A DNA stretch of 64,000 nt from Pegoplata infirma. Lineage: Eukaryota > Arthropoda > Insecta > Diptera > Anthomyiidae. Positions within the stretch are counted from its first letter, which is position 1; every line of letters begins with the position of its first letter. Positions 1 through 11,743 of this stretch are shown here, one piece after another. The notes beneath the pieces were generated by a model. That model searched no databases. It was not told where the DNA came from and saw only the letters and a program-made list of their open reading frames with translations. A program made the position numbers and the translations under genes. Where the stretch lies: contig OY992540.1 in the NCBI GenBank assembly GCA_963921195.1, positions 79,907,337 through 79,971,336 on the forward strand. Reading direction: 5' to 3'.

Positions 1-170
1 ATTGGAATCTTCGAATTACAAATGGAATCTTCGAATTACAAATGGAATCTTCGAATTACAAATATAATCTTCGAATTACAAGTAGAATTTTCGAATTACA
101 AATGGAATCTTCGAATTACAAATGGAATCTTCGAATTACAAGTAGAATCTTCGAATTATAATTGATCTTT
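1..170. repeat. 20-bp tandem repeat
   Basis: About eight head-to-tail copies of a 20-bp unit, AATGGAATCTTCGAATTACA, with a few substitutions (AAGTAGAAT variants). The array enters from the left edge, so its true length is unknown. No coding potential is apparent. Confidence 0.9.
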
Positions 171-1460
171 TACGAATTACATCTGCAAATGGTGTAGAGT
201 GTTTATTCTCAAAAAATAAATCATCTCCAAAAAATACCCAAAATTGAATCCAAATTGCGTACAAATCTTGAAAGTTGGCAACTCTGATCGGTTTTTTTCT
301 TTTTACTTTGAGGAAGAGAGATAGAGAGAACAAAATTTTTAACATAGACCGAGATATTTAGAGAGAGATATTGCAGGCTATATATAATATCTGTATAGAT
401 ACTTTACAGATTCCGAAAATATACAAAAAAAATTTCATAGATACACATACACAAAATATCGACAATGAAAAAAAAAATATAAAAAAAAACATGAAAAAAG
501 ACACTCAATAGCAATGAAAATGTAATAAAAATGAATAAAAAACGTTAAAAAAAATAATTTATAGAGCTAAAGAAAACCTCATTAAAAACTGGGCGCGTTT
601 AAAACAAAAGAAATATTAACAAATTTTCTTGTAAAATTATTTTTATTATACTTTTTTTATTATTTCTCCAGATATTGAACTAAAAACTTCACTTAAAAAT
701 TTTCTTTTTATTAGTTTTATTTTCTTGAAGTTATAAATAACATTTTTTGTCTACACTTTTTTCCACTTAAGTTTTTTTTCATTTAAGAAAACTTTTTCTT
801 TAATTAATTTTTCACTTTGTTTTTTTCACATTTTTATTTTATAATTTTACTTGTTTTAATAAAATTCATTAAACATTTAATGATTTTTTAGTTTTAATAT
901 TTTTCTTTTTATGAAGAAATATTATTTTTCTTTATTACACAAACGCGTTTGAGTTGGTTGAGTAGAACACTAAACACTGAAATTGTATTTGATGTGATTT
1001 CTTTTATTTTGTGTGAGTGTTGTTTTTTTTTTTTTTCTTTTATTTCTGTATTATTATTTTTTGCGAAAATTCCAACCGGGAACACAAGGTATCTATAAGA
1101 TTTTCGGCACAATACTGGATTCCAATTTACATGAATTGGGAGTCAAAACTGGTACTAAAGGCGGTTTGTTCACTTTCAGCTGAAAACATTATTTTTGTAT
1201 ATTTTTTTTTTCTTCTTTTTTGTATCGTCCTCTGTTTAAGTTGCTTCTTTTTTGTTGTAGTTGTTTTTATTTACACATTTATTGCATTTTTAAATACTCT
1301 TCTGCACGCCTATTTTTATCTACTCTCTGAGTTTCTCTTCCTCCACATTCGTCATACTCTTAGGGATGGTTAAAGTAAATAGGGATGACATGAGTTTAGT
1401 ACTATTGTACAATGTACATTATTAATAAATTTTAACTAAAGAACATGTTTTCTAAAGTGC
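171..1460. other. AT-rich stretch without a recognised gene
   Basis: Homopolymer-rich A/T sequence with no long open frame of believable composition. At 1363-1390 the motif AGGGATGGTTAAAGTAA resembles the end of the element at 9831-10040, so a decayed transposon end may be present. Nothing else is recognised. Confidence 0.6.
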
Positions 1461-1469
1461 TTATGATGG

Positions 1470-1708
1470 TGACATGACATAATCCCCACGGACATAATCC
1501 CCACTTCCATTATGGGGATTATGACCAAATTCATTTCGATCATAATCCCCATAATGGTAGTGGGGACTATGACCAAAAATAATTTGAACATAATCCCAAA
1601 AAAAAACGGACACAATTCCCAGATTTATGGGAATAATGACCACGTAACAAATGGTCATAAGCCCCATTACAGGGATTATGTCCACTATACAAGTTGGTCA
1701 TAATCCCA
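1470..1708. repeat. Cluster of inverted GGGGATTATG motifs
   Basis: About ten copies of CATAATCCCCA or its complement GGGGATTATGACC occur in both orientations within 240 bp, so several hairpins can form. Frames that stay open across it are by-products of the repeat. It lies directly before the 644-bp array and could be the subterminal region of a transposon, but no clean TIR pair was identified. Confidence 0.75.
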
Positions 1709-1724
1709 AAATTTTTTTTTTTTT

Positions 1725-3718
1725 AAATTATTGTTTTCTGTAAAGACAGTCGAGCTCAGGCTCTAATTATAATTTATGTATTATAATTTTTCGATTTGTT
1801 ATATATGGTTTTTGAATTGAGAAAAGTGTGAAAGAAAAATTTAATTTTTCTAAAAATTTTAAGACATCCTGGTTTGTTTCTTACTAGTTTCATATTATCC
1901 AGTTATAATAATCTTCAGAAAAACTTTTAATGTCAAATTTATTTAGTTAATAGTCAATAGAACTCTATATGTGAAAATTATTTACAGATCGCAGCCGCTG
2001 AGGATTGAACCCATCATCATCTGTAATACTTTGCTATTAACTGCTTGTAACGTACAATCACTCTAGACCGATACGCCACGAAGGCTGTTAAGCAAGTATC
2101 AACTAAATCTGATTTTTTCAACTCGAGTGGTGTTTGTTGCTGTAGTTTTTTTCTTACAGAAGTGTTGTTATTGCTATTTAATGTAAATAGATTTTTATTT
2201 TTAGTAATCATTATTCTTCTTCCTCTCCTTCATCAATTCTGATCTAAGTACTTATTTTTGCAAACGTTGCCAGACATGGTCTATATTTTTAGACACAAAT
2301 GTTAGGTGCTGCCAATTTTCCAAAGATACTGATATTGCCACTTAGGGCGACTTATAGTCGTTATTTTTAAATTATTGTTTTCTGTAAAGACAGTCGAGCT
2401 CAGGCTCTAATTATAATTTATGTATTATAATTTTTCGATTTGTTATATATGGTTTTTGAATTGAGAAAAGTGTGAAAGAAAAATTTAATTTTTCTAAAAA
2501 TTTTAAGACATCCTGGTTTGTTTCTTACTAGTTTCATATTATCCAGTTATAATAATCTTCAGAAAAACTTTTAATGTCAAATTTATTTAGTTAATAGTCA
2601 ATAGAACTCTATATGTGAAAATTATTTACAGATCGCAGCCGCTGAGGATTGAACCCATCATCATCTGTAATACTTTGCTATTAACTGCTTGTAACGTACA
2701 ATCACTCTAGACCGATACGCCACGAAGGCTGTTAAGCAAGTATCAACTAAATCTGATTTTTTCAACTCGAGTGGTGTTTGTTGCTGTAGTTTTTTTCTTA
2801 CAGAAGTGTTGTTATTGCTATTTAATGTAAATAGATTTTTATTTTTAGTAATCATTATTCTTCTTCCTCTCCTTCATCAATTCTGATCTAAGTACTTATT
2901 TTTGCAAACGTTGCCAGACATGGTCTATATTTTTAGACACAAATGTTAGGTGCTGCCAATTTTCCAAAGATACTGATATTGCCACTTAGGGCGACTTATA
3001 GTCGTTATTTTTAAATTATTGTTTTCTGTAAAGACAGTCGAGCTCAGGCTCTAATTATAATTTATGTATTATAATTTTTCGATTTGTTATATATGGTTTT
3101 TGAATTGAGAAAAGTGTGAAAGAAAAATTTAATTTTTCTAAAAATTTTAAGACATCCTGGTTTGTTTCTTACTAGTTTCATATTATCCAGTTATAATAAT
3201 CTTCAGAAAAACTTTTAATGTCAAATTTATTTAGTTAATAGTCAATAGAACTCTATATGTGAAAATTATTTACAGATCGCAGCCGCTGAGGATTGAACCC
3301 ATCATCATCTGTAATACTTTGCTATTAACTGCTTGTAACGTACAATCACTCTAGACCGATACGCCACGAAGGCTGTTAAGCAAGTATCAACTAAATCTGA
3401 TTTTTTCAACTCGAGTGGTGTTTGTTGCTGTAGTTTTTTTCTTACAGAAGTGTTGTTATTGCTATTTAATGTAAATAGATTTTTATTTTTAGTAATCATT
3501 ATTCTTCTTCCTCTCCTTCATCAATTCTGATCTAAGTACTTATTTTTGCAAACGTTGCCAGACATGGTCTATATTTTTAGACACAAATGTTAGGTGCTGC
3601 CAATTTTCCAAAGATACTGATATTGCCACTTAGGGCGACTTATAGTCGTTATTTTTAAATTATTGTTTTCTGTAAAGACAGTCGAGCTCAGGCTCTAATT
3701 ATAATTTATGTATTATAA
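1725..3718 (-). repeat. Left arm of a head-to-head array: 3.1 copies of a 644-bp unit
   Basis: The unit repeats at exactly 644 bp (landmark AAATTATTGTTTTCTG at 1725, 2369, 3013 and 3657). The copies look identical where compared; each carries the same 64-codon frame. Taken on the minus strand, each has a tRNA-like stretch with an A box (TGGCGTATCGG) and a B box (GGTTCAATCCT). A T-run (about 1711-1724) precedes the array. The orientation reverses at 3719. Identity this high means either very recent amplification, gene conversion, or an assembly artefact. Confidence 0.95.
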
Positions 3719-3720
3719 TA

Positions 3721-5566
3721 ATGAAACTAGTAAGAAACAAACCAGGATGTCTTAAAATTTTTAGAAAAATTAAATTTTTCTTTCACACTTTTCTCAATTC
3801 AAAAACCATATATAACAAATCGAAAAATTATAATACATAAATTATAATTAGAGCCTGAGCTCGACTGTCTTTACAGAAAACAATAATTTAAAAATAACGA
3901 CTATAAGTCGCCCTAAGTGGCAATATCAGTATCTTTGGAAAATTGGCAGCACCTAACATTTGTGTCTAAAAATATAGACCATGTCTGGCAACGTTTGCAA
4001 AAATAAGTACTTAGATCAGAATTGATGAAGGAGAGGAAGAAGAATAATGATTACTAAAAATAAAAATCTATTTACATTAAATAGCAATAACAACACTTCT
4101 GTAAGAAAAAAACTACAGCAACAAACACCACTCGAGTTGAAAAAATCAGATTTAGTTGATACTTGCTTAACAGCCTTCGTGGCGTATCGGTCTAGAGTGA
4201 TTGTACGTTACAAGCAGTTAATAGCAAAGTATTACAGATGATGATGGGTTCAATCCTCAGCGGCTGCGATCTGTAAATAATTTTCACATATAGAGTTCTA
4301 TTGACTATTAACTAAATAAATTTGACATTAAAAGTTTTTCTGAAGATTATTATAACTGGATAATATGAAACTAGTAAGAAACAAACCAGGATGTCTTAAA
4401 ATTTTTAGAAAAATTAAATTTTTCTTTCACACTTTTCTCAATTCAAAAACCATATATAACAAATCGAAAAATTATAATACATAAATTATAATTAGAGCCT
4501 GAGCTCGACTGTCTTTACAGAAAACAATAATTTAAAAATAACGACTATAAGTCGCCCTAAGTGGCAATATCAGTATCTTTGGAAAATTGGCAGCACCTAA
4601 CATTTGTGTCTAAAAATATAGACCATGTCTGGCAACGTTTGCAAAAATAAGTACTTAGATCAGAATTGATGAAGGAGAGGAAGAAGAATAATGATTACTA
4701 AAAATAAAAATCTATTTACATTAAATAGCAATAACAACACTTCTGTAAGAAAAAAACTACAGCAACAAACACCACTCGAGTTGAAAAAATCAGATTTAGT
4801 TGATACTTGCTTAACAGCCTTCGTGGCGTATCGGTCTAGAGTGATTGTACGTTACAAGCAGTTAATAGCAAAGTATTACAGATGATGATGGGTTCAATCC
4901 TCAGCGGCTGCGATCTGTAAATAATTTTCACATATAGAGTTCTATTGACTATTAACTAAATAAATTTGACATTAAAAGTTTTTCTGAAGATTATTATAAC
5001 TGGATAATATGAAACTAGTAAGAAACAAACCAGGATGTCTTAAAATTTTTAGAAAAATTAAATTTTTCTTTCACACTTTTCTCAATTCAAAAACCATATA
5101 TAACAAATCGAAAAATTATAATACATAAATTATAATTAGAGCCTGAGCTCGACTGTCTTTACAGAAAACAATAATTTAAAAATAACGACTATAAGTCGCC
5201 CTAAGTGGCAATATCAGTATCTTTGGAAAATTGGCAGCACCTAACATTTGTGTCTAAAAATATAGACCATGTCTGGCAACGTTTGCAAAAATAAGTACTT
5301 AGATCAGAATTGATGAAGGAGAGGAAGAAGAATAATGATTACTAAAAATAAAAATCTATTTACATTAAATAGCAATAACAACACTTCTGTAAGAAAAAAA
5401 CTACAGCAACAAACACCACTCGAGTTGAAAAAATCAGATTTAGTTGATACTTGCTTAACAGCCTTCGTGGCGTATCGGTCTAGAGTGATTGTACGTTACA
5501 AGCAGTTAATAGCAAAGTATTACAGATGATGATGGGTTCAATCCTCAGCGGCTGCGATCTGTAAAT
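3721..5566 (+). repeat. Right arm of the head-to-head array: 2.9 copies of the 644-bp unit
   Basis: Same 644-bp unit on the opposite strand (landmark GAAACTAGTAAG at 3723, 4367, 5011). It pairs with the left array as an inverted repeat of about 1.74-kb arms (1981-3718 with 3827-5565) around a spacer of about 108 bp. The array stops abruptly at 5566 inside the unit, where a T-run that is the complement of a non-LTR poly(A) tail begins. The 64-codon frame (for example 4047-4241) is repeated only because the DNA is; its last codons overlap the tRNA-like segment, so it is not called a gene. Confidence 0.95.
4172..4270 (+). other. tRNA-like segment within the 644-bp unit (six copies)
   Basis: An A-box-like TGGCGTATCGG at 4181-4191 and a B-box-like GGTTCAATCCT at 4248-4258 are spaced as in tRNA-derived Pol III promoters. 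A short acceptor-like pairing AGCC/GGCT is visible. Other plus-strand copies have A boxes at 4825 and 5469; three more lie on the minus strand in the left array. No good anticodon arm was found, so this is a tRNA-derived promoter relic rather than a working tRNA gene. Confidence 0.55.
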
Positions 5567-6800
5567 TTTTTTTTTTTTTTTTGTCTTTAAAGTTTTTTTG
5601 TGTAGTCGCCCTTCAGCCGGGCTTAGGAATTACAAACTCCATAAATTAATTTAACGGCTTCGTTATATCAAAATTGCTTTGGACTCACTCCTAAAGCCGT
5701 AATAAGTCTAGATGTTATGTTAGCTTAGGTTGGATGGGAGATCGCCATTTAGCGATACAAAGTTCTTAAACCACACCTAATCCCTAAGGTATTCCTCTAG
5801 AGACGTCAATAAGACACTGTTTAGGCAATCCAAGTTATCGAAAAATCTTTCCAAATGCTTAAGAAGGCTTCTCATCAGACCCGGACATTAACGTAGCAAG
5901 TGCTTCGCTGACTCCTCTGCCTCCACTTCCCCACAGCTTGTACAATAGTTGCTATTATAAATTCAAATACGCACGGCCATTTGACCAATTATACAGTGCT
6001 GTAAGTACTCCCAGAGTTATAGAGTAAGGAATCGACCGTTTTGTTGATCTGGCATCACCAAAAATAATTGGAAAAATCTGGTAATATCACGCTGAAGTTC
6101 AAACGTAAAACAAAGAGAGACAAAAAACTATCACCATTTTCACTGTATAACTTGTATCTTCCATCTAGCTCAGATTTCGATTTGTGATACAATTTCGTAA
6201 ACAATACCATATGGTTTTTGTTTACTACTTTTTCAAACGCCATTTTTTACCCTACTCTAAACTCTGAGTACTCCCACTAATAGGCTAACCGTCCGTTTTC
6301 CAAAAGTAACAAGACTTTTTGTCCTCTTAAGATTTGGTTGTGGCCACAGGGCTCGCGATATCCTGTACGTAGTGATATCCCATCAATTTCGATCATCAAT
6401 TCCGCTATATAAACCGAAATGACAGGTTCTACACGTTCCCCCACCGATTCCGAGCCATTTCTTGCACATTCATCAGCCAATTCGTTCCCAGTGGCCCCAC
6501 TATGTCCGCGAACCCAGACTAGAATGACTGTCTGCTGACTGATTCGAAAAGATTGTATACAATCCCTAGCAATTTCAGATTCTACAGTGTTTGATTCTAA
6601 GGCCATCAGAGCTGCAAGACTATCCACAAAAATGTTAATGGTGCAAGTACGAACGTCCCTTTTCATATACATCTGCGCGCGGCTTTGTCAATTGCAAGTA
6701 CCTAAGCCTATAAAACACCGCATTTATCCGGAAGTCTCAATGAGGCCCCGCGAGTATACTACCGAACCCGTACCCATCTAAATCTTTGATCCGTCCACAA
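5566..6800 (-). mobile_element. Degenerate non-LTR retrotransposon 3' part with RNase H domain and poly(A) tail
   Basis: On the minus strand, RNase H blocks are readable at 6250-6800: a degraded start (SRGASLRLPDKCG), the Asp block FVDSLAALMAL and the His/Asp block VRGHSGATGNELADE. A C-terminal zinc-finger-like block (CGEVEAEESAKHLLR) follows at about 5860-5950. The tail ends in a run of A (complement of T at 5566-5582) that abuts the 644-bp array. Stops and frame breaks interrupt it, so it is dead. Affinity is to the RNase H-bearing I/R1/LOA group; the exact clade is not determined. Confidence 0.75.
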
Positions 6801-7009
6801 AGATTAAGATCGCATTCTCTGTTATAACAGAGTTTCCCTCCCAGTCTTTCCTATGCTTTATTTGGATTTTAAAAGTTCAGTCAAAGTTCGTCTGAGATGA
6901 GATATAGTCGGTTCTCTGTTTTAGTTCCGTCCCGCCCACCGTACTTAATATGTTTGAGTGTCCTCAAAAGCGTTGCTTAAGCATTTGTGAATCTCTTAAC
7001 CTCAGAGCC

Positions 7010-7640
7010 GATTTTGCCACTGTGCTTACTTTACTTTATTTGGCCATGTATAACAACCTATAATCGGTCTTTGGCCTGTTTCAAAAGAAGTTTCCAGTCA
7101 TTTTTATTCTTAGCACGAGTTTCCCAGTTTCGCACACGAAGTCTTAACATGTCTTCGTCAACTTGTTTACCCCACTGGAGCTTGGGGCGAGAATGCCGTG
7201 GGGGTTTTCCAAAAGGGCTTTTCTTGCCGGTGCAGTGTCATCCATGCGCTGGACGTGACCACCCCATTTTAATCTTTGTATTTTAATACGCTTAACTATG
7301 TTGGTATCTGCGTATAGTCTATAAAGCTCGTCGTTTGTTCTTCGACGAAAGTCATCACCATTACGAGCGGGTCTAAAAATTTTTCGTAGAATCTTCCTCT
7401 CAAAGACTCCAAGCATGGCTGCATCTGTAGCAGATAACACCCATGTTTCCGAGCCGTACAGGCAGGATAACCGTGTTGTATAGCGTAATTTTCGTATGCC
7501 TTGAGAGGCTTCGTGAGCGCATCTGCTTGCCAAGGCCAAAATAGCATCTATTTGCCAAGGTGATTCTTCGCTTGATCTCCAGACTGACATCATTTTTATT
7601 ATTTATGAGAGATCTGAGGTATACGAATTCGTCCACACAC
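7010..7640 (-). mobile_element. RTE-like non-LTR retrotransposon C-terminal fragment
   Basis: The minus-strand frame 7593-7144 reads LYGSETWVL, FERKILRKIFRP, RLKWGGHVQRMDD, a block order typical of the C-terminal part of RTE-type reverse transcriptases. It continues past 7144 in a shifted frame with LQWGKQVDED and NWETRAKNK before a stop and a short 3' tail. Several frames are needed to read it, so it is a pseudogene fragment. It is a different family from the fragments on either side. Confidence 0.75.
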
Positions 7641-7649
7641 GGACTGAAT

Positions 7650-8531
7650 GTTTAGTATCACTTCCAGGCCGGCCTGGATTTGAAGTTATAATTAGAAGGT
7701 CGTTAAGAAGAAACAGAAAAAGGGTAGGAAAAAGAACAGAACCTTGCGGTACCCCTGATTGAAGCTGAAACTCATATGATGAGAACCCATATTTAACAAC
7801 AGGTATAGAACGATTTCTGAGAAAACTCGAAATATATCGAGAGAAGTCATTACCTACAACAAAGGCATTAAGCTTAGATATGAGTGCACCGTGCCACACA
7901 CAATCAAACGCCTTGAAAATATCTAGAGCAACCATCCTACTCTCACCAAAATGGTGGATCGAACGACTCCAGCGTTCCGAAAGGAACACCAACAGATACC
8001 CAGTAGAACGAGTTCTCGAAAAAACATACTGTCGATCGTTTAAAAGTAAGTTAGCCTCCACATACAAAACTAGATGGCAATTTACCGGTAGTTATCAAGG
8101 TTATTAACTGGGATTGGCAACCTTCCAACATGATGGAAATGATGGATTTCCGCACGGAAAGATAAGATAAAAAGGTCCGCCAGTGGACGCGCTAATGTCG
8201 AAGCTGTGGACGCGCTAATGTCGTAGCACACTATTTCAGCACCAGTGCCAGTATACCTTCCGTTTCCGGTGACCGATTTACTTTAAGATTAGCAAGAACA
8301 TTTTTAACTGCACAAAATCGGAAAAATATCCTGGACATAGTATGGGATACCCTCTCGAGTTCGGGCAGTTGTTGATTGCTTTTCGGCAAGAAATATTTTC
8401 TTGTAAAAAAGACCAACCAACTGATTGTCTTTTAAAATAGTCGGAATAGAAGAACTAGGAAAATCCTTGACAAAAAGCTCATACTGCCCTAAGGATCCGA
8501 AGGAACTTTAGCACGAAGTCGCTGTTCGCAC
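7650..8531 (-). mobile_element. Jockey-like reverse transcriptase fragment, part 1
   Basis: The minus strand encodes RT landmarks in order: LKVNRSPETEGILALVLK near 8290-8231, then ALDIFKAFDCVW (motif A region) and GVPQGSVLFPTLF with FLLNDLL in the frame 8067-7603. The block with the YADD catalytic pair is missing because the sequence switches to the RTE-like fragment near 7650. Frameshifts separate the pieces. A hAT element at 8532-9581 separates this part from more 5' sequence. Confidence 0.75.
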
Positions 8532-9581
8532 TAGAGCTTCCAATCGGGATTGGTTTTTCTGAATCCCGGGATTCGGGATTGAAGAAAAATTTTCGGGATC
8601 CCGATTTCGGGATCCCGGGATTTTCGGGATATTTTGGATCCCGGGATTCACGGGATTTTTTGGAAATTTTCGGGATTTTTCGGGATTTTCAAAAATTTTT
8701 AGTATTTTTTGTCAATTTAACAAATTTACGCGTTCGTAAAAGTTACCAAAGTTTTGTTGATGTTGTGAACTTCAAAAAAATAGTCGGGATTGCTCCTGTG
8801 AAGAATAACCGTATTCGGTTCTTTCGTCGTGGCTCATCGTTGTAAAATTTTAGTGAGCGTGAGTTGAAAAAAAAATAAACGAATTTTCAAATTTTTGCAT
8901 AAGTGATTCATTTTTTGCTAATTTTTTTATTTTTTTTTTTTAAATTTATTTGATTTTTTTTTTTAATTTTATTTGTTTTTTATTTTTTCTTGCAAAAAAA
9001 AATATTTTTTAGCATTGTTTTTTTTGGTAAAAAATGTGTTAGCGAGAGTAGAGTTTGCATGACTCACGCGTGAGCGTAAATGATAAGTGAGTGATTCCAT
9101 TATTGTTTGCGTGAGCGTGACTGAGTGTGAGTCAAAACCCACTTACGCCTTTAAAAAAATGTTTTAGTAAAACATAAAATTAAAAAAAAATTACAACCTA
9201 AGGATTTAAGATGTGTCAAAAGCCATTTACGGCAATATTCTTCTTGTAAGAGTAAAAGGAATAAATATAAAAGCCCTTATATAAGCCCTAGTTTTTAGAA
9301 TTTCTTTACATTTCGCAAACGTTTCACCTTTTTGTATAACAAAAATATGGTACCTTACGGAACTTTTGTCGATTTTTTTTTTATTTTGTTCCACAAAATT
9401 CATATTTTATTCAAATTATTTAAAAAAAAATCTAAAAATAATAAAAAATATTGAAAAAAATAAAAAAATCGGGATCCCAAAAATCCCGGGATTGAAAATC
9501 AGAAATCCCGAGATTCGGGATTTGCCTAATCCCGAAAATCCCGGGATTTCCGGGATCGGGATATCCCGATTGGAAGCCCTA
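8532..9581. mobile_element. Non-autonomous hAT element with 8-bp TSD
   Basis: Ends match as inverted repeats: TAGAGCTTCCAATCGGGAT on the left and the complement of TAGGGCTTCCAATCGGGAT on the right. They are flanked by a perfect 8-bp duplication, GTTCGCAC, at 8524-8531 and 9582-9589. An 8-bp TSD and TAGRG termini are hAT hallmarks. Both subterminal regions consist of many CGGGATT/AATCCCG repeats, which could be transposase-binding sites. The 1,050-bp interior is AT-rich, with CGTGAGTGAG-like motifs near 9060-9130 and no transposase frame, so it depends on a partner. Confidence 0.92.
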
Positions 9582-9589
9582 GTTCGCAC

Positions 9590-9829
9590 ACTTAGATTTC
9601 GCCTGTTTGCTTAGCAGATCAGTATAAGCGTTATTATTGTTACGCCAATTTCTGAATGTTTCTCTCTAGTTCTGACTGATTTTCTTCAAGTCTGGTTAAA
9701 CTAACATTTTTCCCTTGGTTTAGCCGAAACGAGCTTCGATAAATTGAATGACTTCATTTCAAGCAAAATAACATCTTCAACCATTTTCGCTGCGGCATAA
9801 ATAAAATGCACAACCCAGCCTTCAAGCTT
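9590..9829 (-). mobile_element. Probable continuation of the split non-LTR element
   Basis: Sequence on the far side of the hAT element has ordinary coding-like composition, unlike the surrounding A/T-rich DNA, and begins exactly at the duplicated target site. It is inferred to be the interrupted host element's more 5' part on the minus strand. No domain is recognisable here. Confidence 0.4.
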
Positions 9830-9830
9830 T

Positions 9831-10040
9831 AGGGATGGTAGAAGTAAACGGCGGAGTGAAATAAAGCCTAATGCAGTTAGGCCTTTAAGTCAATTTGGTC
9901 TTGTTTTGAATTCTTTAAAGTCATATTTAGCTAAAATTTTTGCAGTCCCAAAAACCTCAAATTTTTTTGCTAATTTTTATTAATCAGACCTTTTTCGTTT
10001 AGTCCAAAAAATATACTCTTGTACTGACTTTATCATCCCT
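9831..10040. mobile_element. Short TIR element (AGGGATG ends)
   Basis: Ends AGGGATGGTAGAAGT and the complement of AGGGATGATAAAGTC form an imperfect inverted repeat around 210 bp of AT-rich DNA. No clear target duplication is visible. The motif recurs at 1363. Probably a small MITE. Confidence 0.4.
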
Positions 10041-10501
10041 GGTGTTTGTATCTTATAAATATTTTCTCATATTCGCTCCTCATACGCTGTACATGGTCTG
10101 CAATATGTGCAAGTTTAACATTTATTTTTTTGTTTTTTTCACATTGAATTTTATCTCAAGTTTTGTTGTCATCTGTTTATTTTTGTTAAACATGTGTTCA
10201 TGTTAGCACATATTCATTATTTTCTGTTGTTTTTTGTTTGCTTTTGTTTTCTGTATTTCATCTTTACACCACTGTTAATGAAATTCCAAGGAGGGGGGTC
10301 GATAAATTTTAATGTGTACTCTTTTTTTATTATGTACTCTGTTAATTCCTGTAAGTGAAATGTTAAATTTTATACCTTTAACATTATTCTGTTACAGAGA
10401 TTCCGTTTGAAATAACAAAAATGCAATTAATGTATGTAATTGAATTTTACTAAATTACTGTAATTGAAATTCCAATCAACGTAAACTGTCATTATGTGCA
10501 T
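10041..10501. other. AT-rich spacer, nothing recognised
   Basis: T-rich sequence with no gene, TIR or tandem structure that I could recognise. Confidence 0.5.
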
Positions 10502-11743
10502 TAGGGCGTCCCATCAAATTTAAATTTTCGAAGTTCATGTCGTAATACCTGTCAAACGATGGCCACGTTAGAGTTGATTGTGGGAAAATTTATAAAAATT
10601 TTGCAAGGTCGTCTTTAGTCGGCAATAAGCGGTAAAAGTTGGAAAAAATTACGTATTTCTACCAAAATTCATGTCCGAATTTTTTGACCAAATCCGGCTC
10701 AAAAATTTCGGAAATTTGGCGCACACACAAAAAATTTTTACCAAGTACTTGGGAGGATATGCGTTTTAACGTTTTTTGCATATATTATGCAAAAAATAGC
10801 ATTATTTTACCAAGTTTTTGCTTGTTGCTGATAAAAGTTTAGAAAATATTCATAAGAGTATTTAACCTTGCGTAATTTTACCAACCTTAACCAAAGTTAT
10901 GCAAAAACTTGGTAAAATGTTACAAAATTTTTCATAATTAATGTAAAAAACTTTAAAAACGCATATCCTCCCAAGTTATTGGTAAAATATTTTTTTGTGT
11001 GCACTTTATTGGAAAAATATTTCAAAAATTCTAAAACCGCGATTTTGGTCCACAAATGCTAATTTTTAAACATAAAAATTATTTTTTTATCCAGATTGGT
11101 CTCAAAAGTTGGAAAATGTTAAGTGTGTTGTCTAAAAAATAAATAAAACGCGATTTGGGCCCAAAAATCTGATCTGTGATTTTGGTCCACAGATGCTGAA
11201 CAGCATTTTCGGACCAAAATCGTGTTTTTATATATATTTTTTTAATATTTTTAGACAACAAAAGTTGCAAAATGTTAAGTATGTGACCTAAAAAATATAA
11301 AAAAAATATCAAAACGCGATTTTGGTCCAAAATGCTGATCTCCGATTTTGGTTCACATATACTGATCAGCATTTTCGGACCAACATCATGTTTTAATATT
11401 TTTTAGACTTAACATTTTCCAACTTTTGAGAACAATTTGGGTTCAAAATTTTTTTATTTTTAAAAATCAGCATTTGTGGACCAAAATCGCGGTTTTGGAA
11501 TTTTTTAAATATTTTTTAATAAAGTGCGCCAAATTTCCGAAATTTTGAGCCGGATTTGGTCAAAAACTTCTGACATGAATTTTGGTCGAAATACGTTATT
11601 TTTTTCAACTTCGACCGCTGGTCGCCGACTGAAGATAACCTTGCACAATTCATAAATTTTCCCACAATCAGCTCTAACGTGAACATCGTTTGGCAGGTTT
11701 TACGACATGAAATTCGAAAATTTAAATTTGACGGGACGGCCTA
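10502..11743. mobile_element. hAT-type fold-back element with about 240-bp inverted repeats
   Basis: The left arm 10502-10735 and right arm 11525-11743 are long imperfect inverted repeats beginning TAGGGCGTCCCATCAAATTT and, on the complement, TAGGCCGTCCCGTCAAATTT. Flanks ATGTGCAT (10494-10501) and TTGTGCAT (11744-11751) match at 7 of 8 positions, consistent with a hAT 8-bp duplication. The interior contains another palindrome (10723-11001) and repeated ATGCTGATC/CAGCATTTTCGGACC motifs in both orientations. No transposase is present. Confidence 0.85.
10723..11001. mobile_element. Palindromic MITE nested in the hAT fold-back
   Basis: GCACACAC plus A-run, then CTTGGGAGGATATGCGTTTT, is mirrored at 10961-11001 as AAAACGCATATCCTCCCAAG followed by TTTTTTTGTGTGC. 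The arms enclose AT-rich sequence. It lies entirely inside the element at 10502-11743. Confidence 0.7.

Noticed and set aside
1017..1373. 118-codon Phe/Val-rich frame
   Set aside because: Arises from T-rich DNA; no domain, promoter or splice evidence.
4047..4241. 64-codon frame repeated six times as a conserved gene
   Set aside because: Identity is explained by identical 644-bp DNA units, and its 3' end overlaps the tRNA-like segment; no selection evidence.
1710..5582. T-runs at both ends of the 644-bp array as Pol III terminators
   Set aside because: The right run is better explained as the poly(A) tail of the adjacent minus-strand non-LTR element; the left run lies upstream of the unit start.
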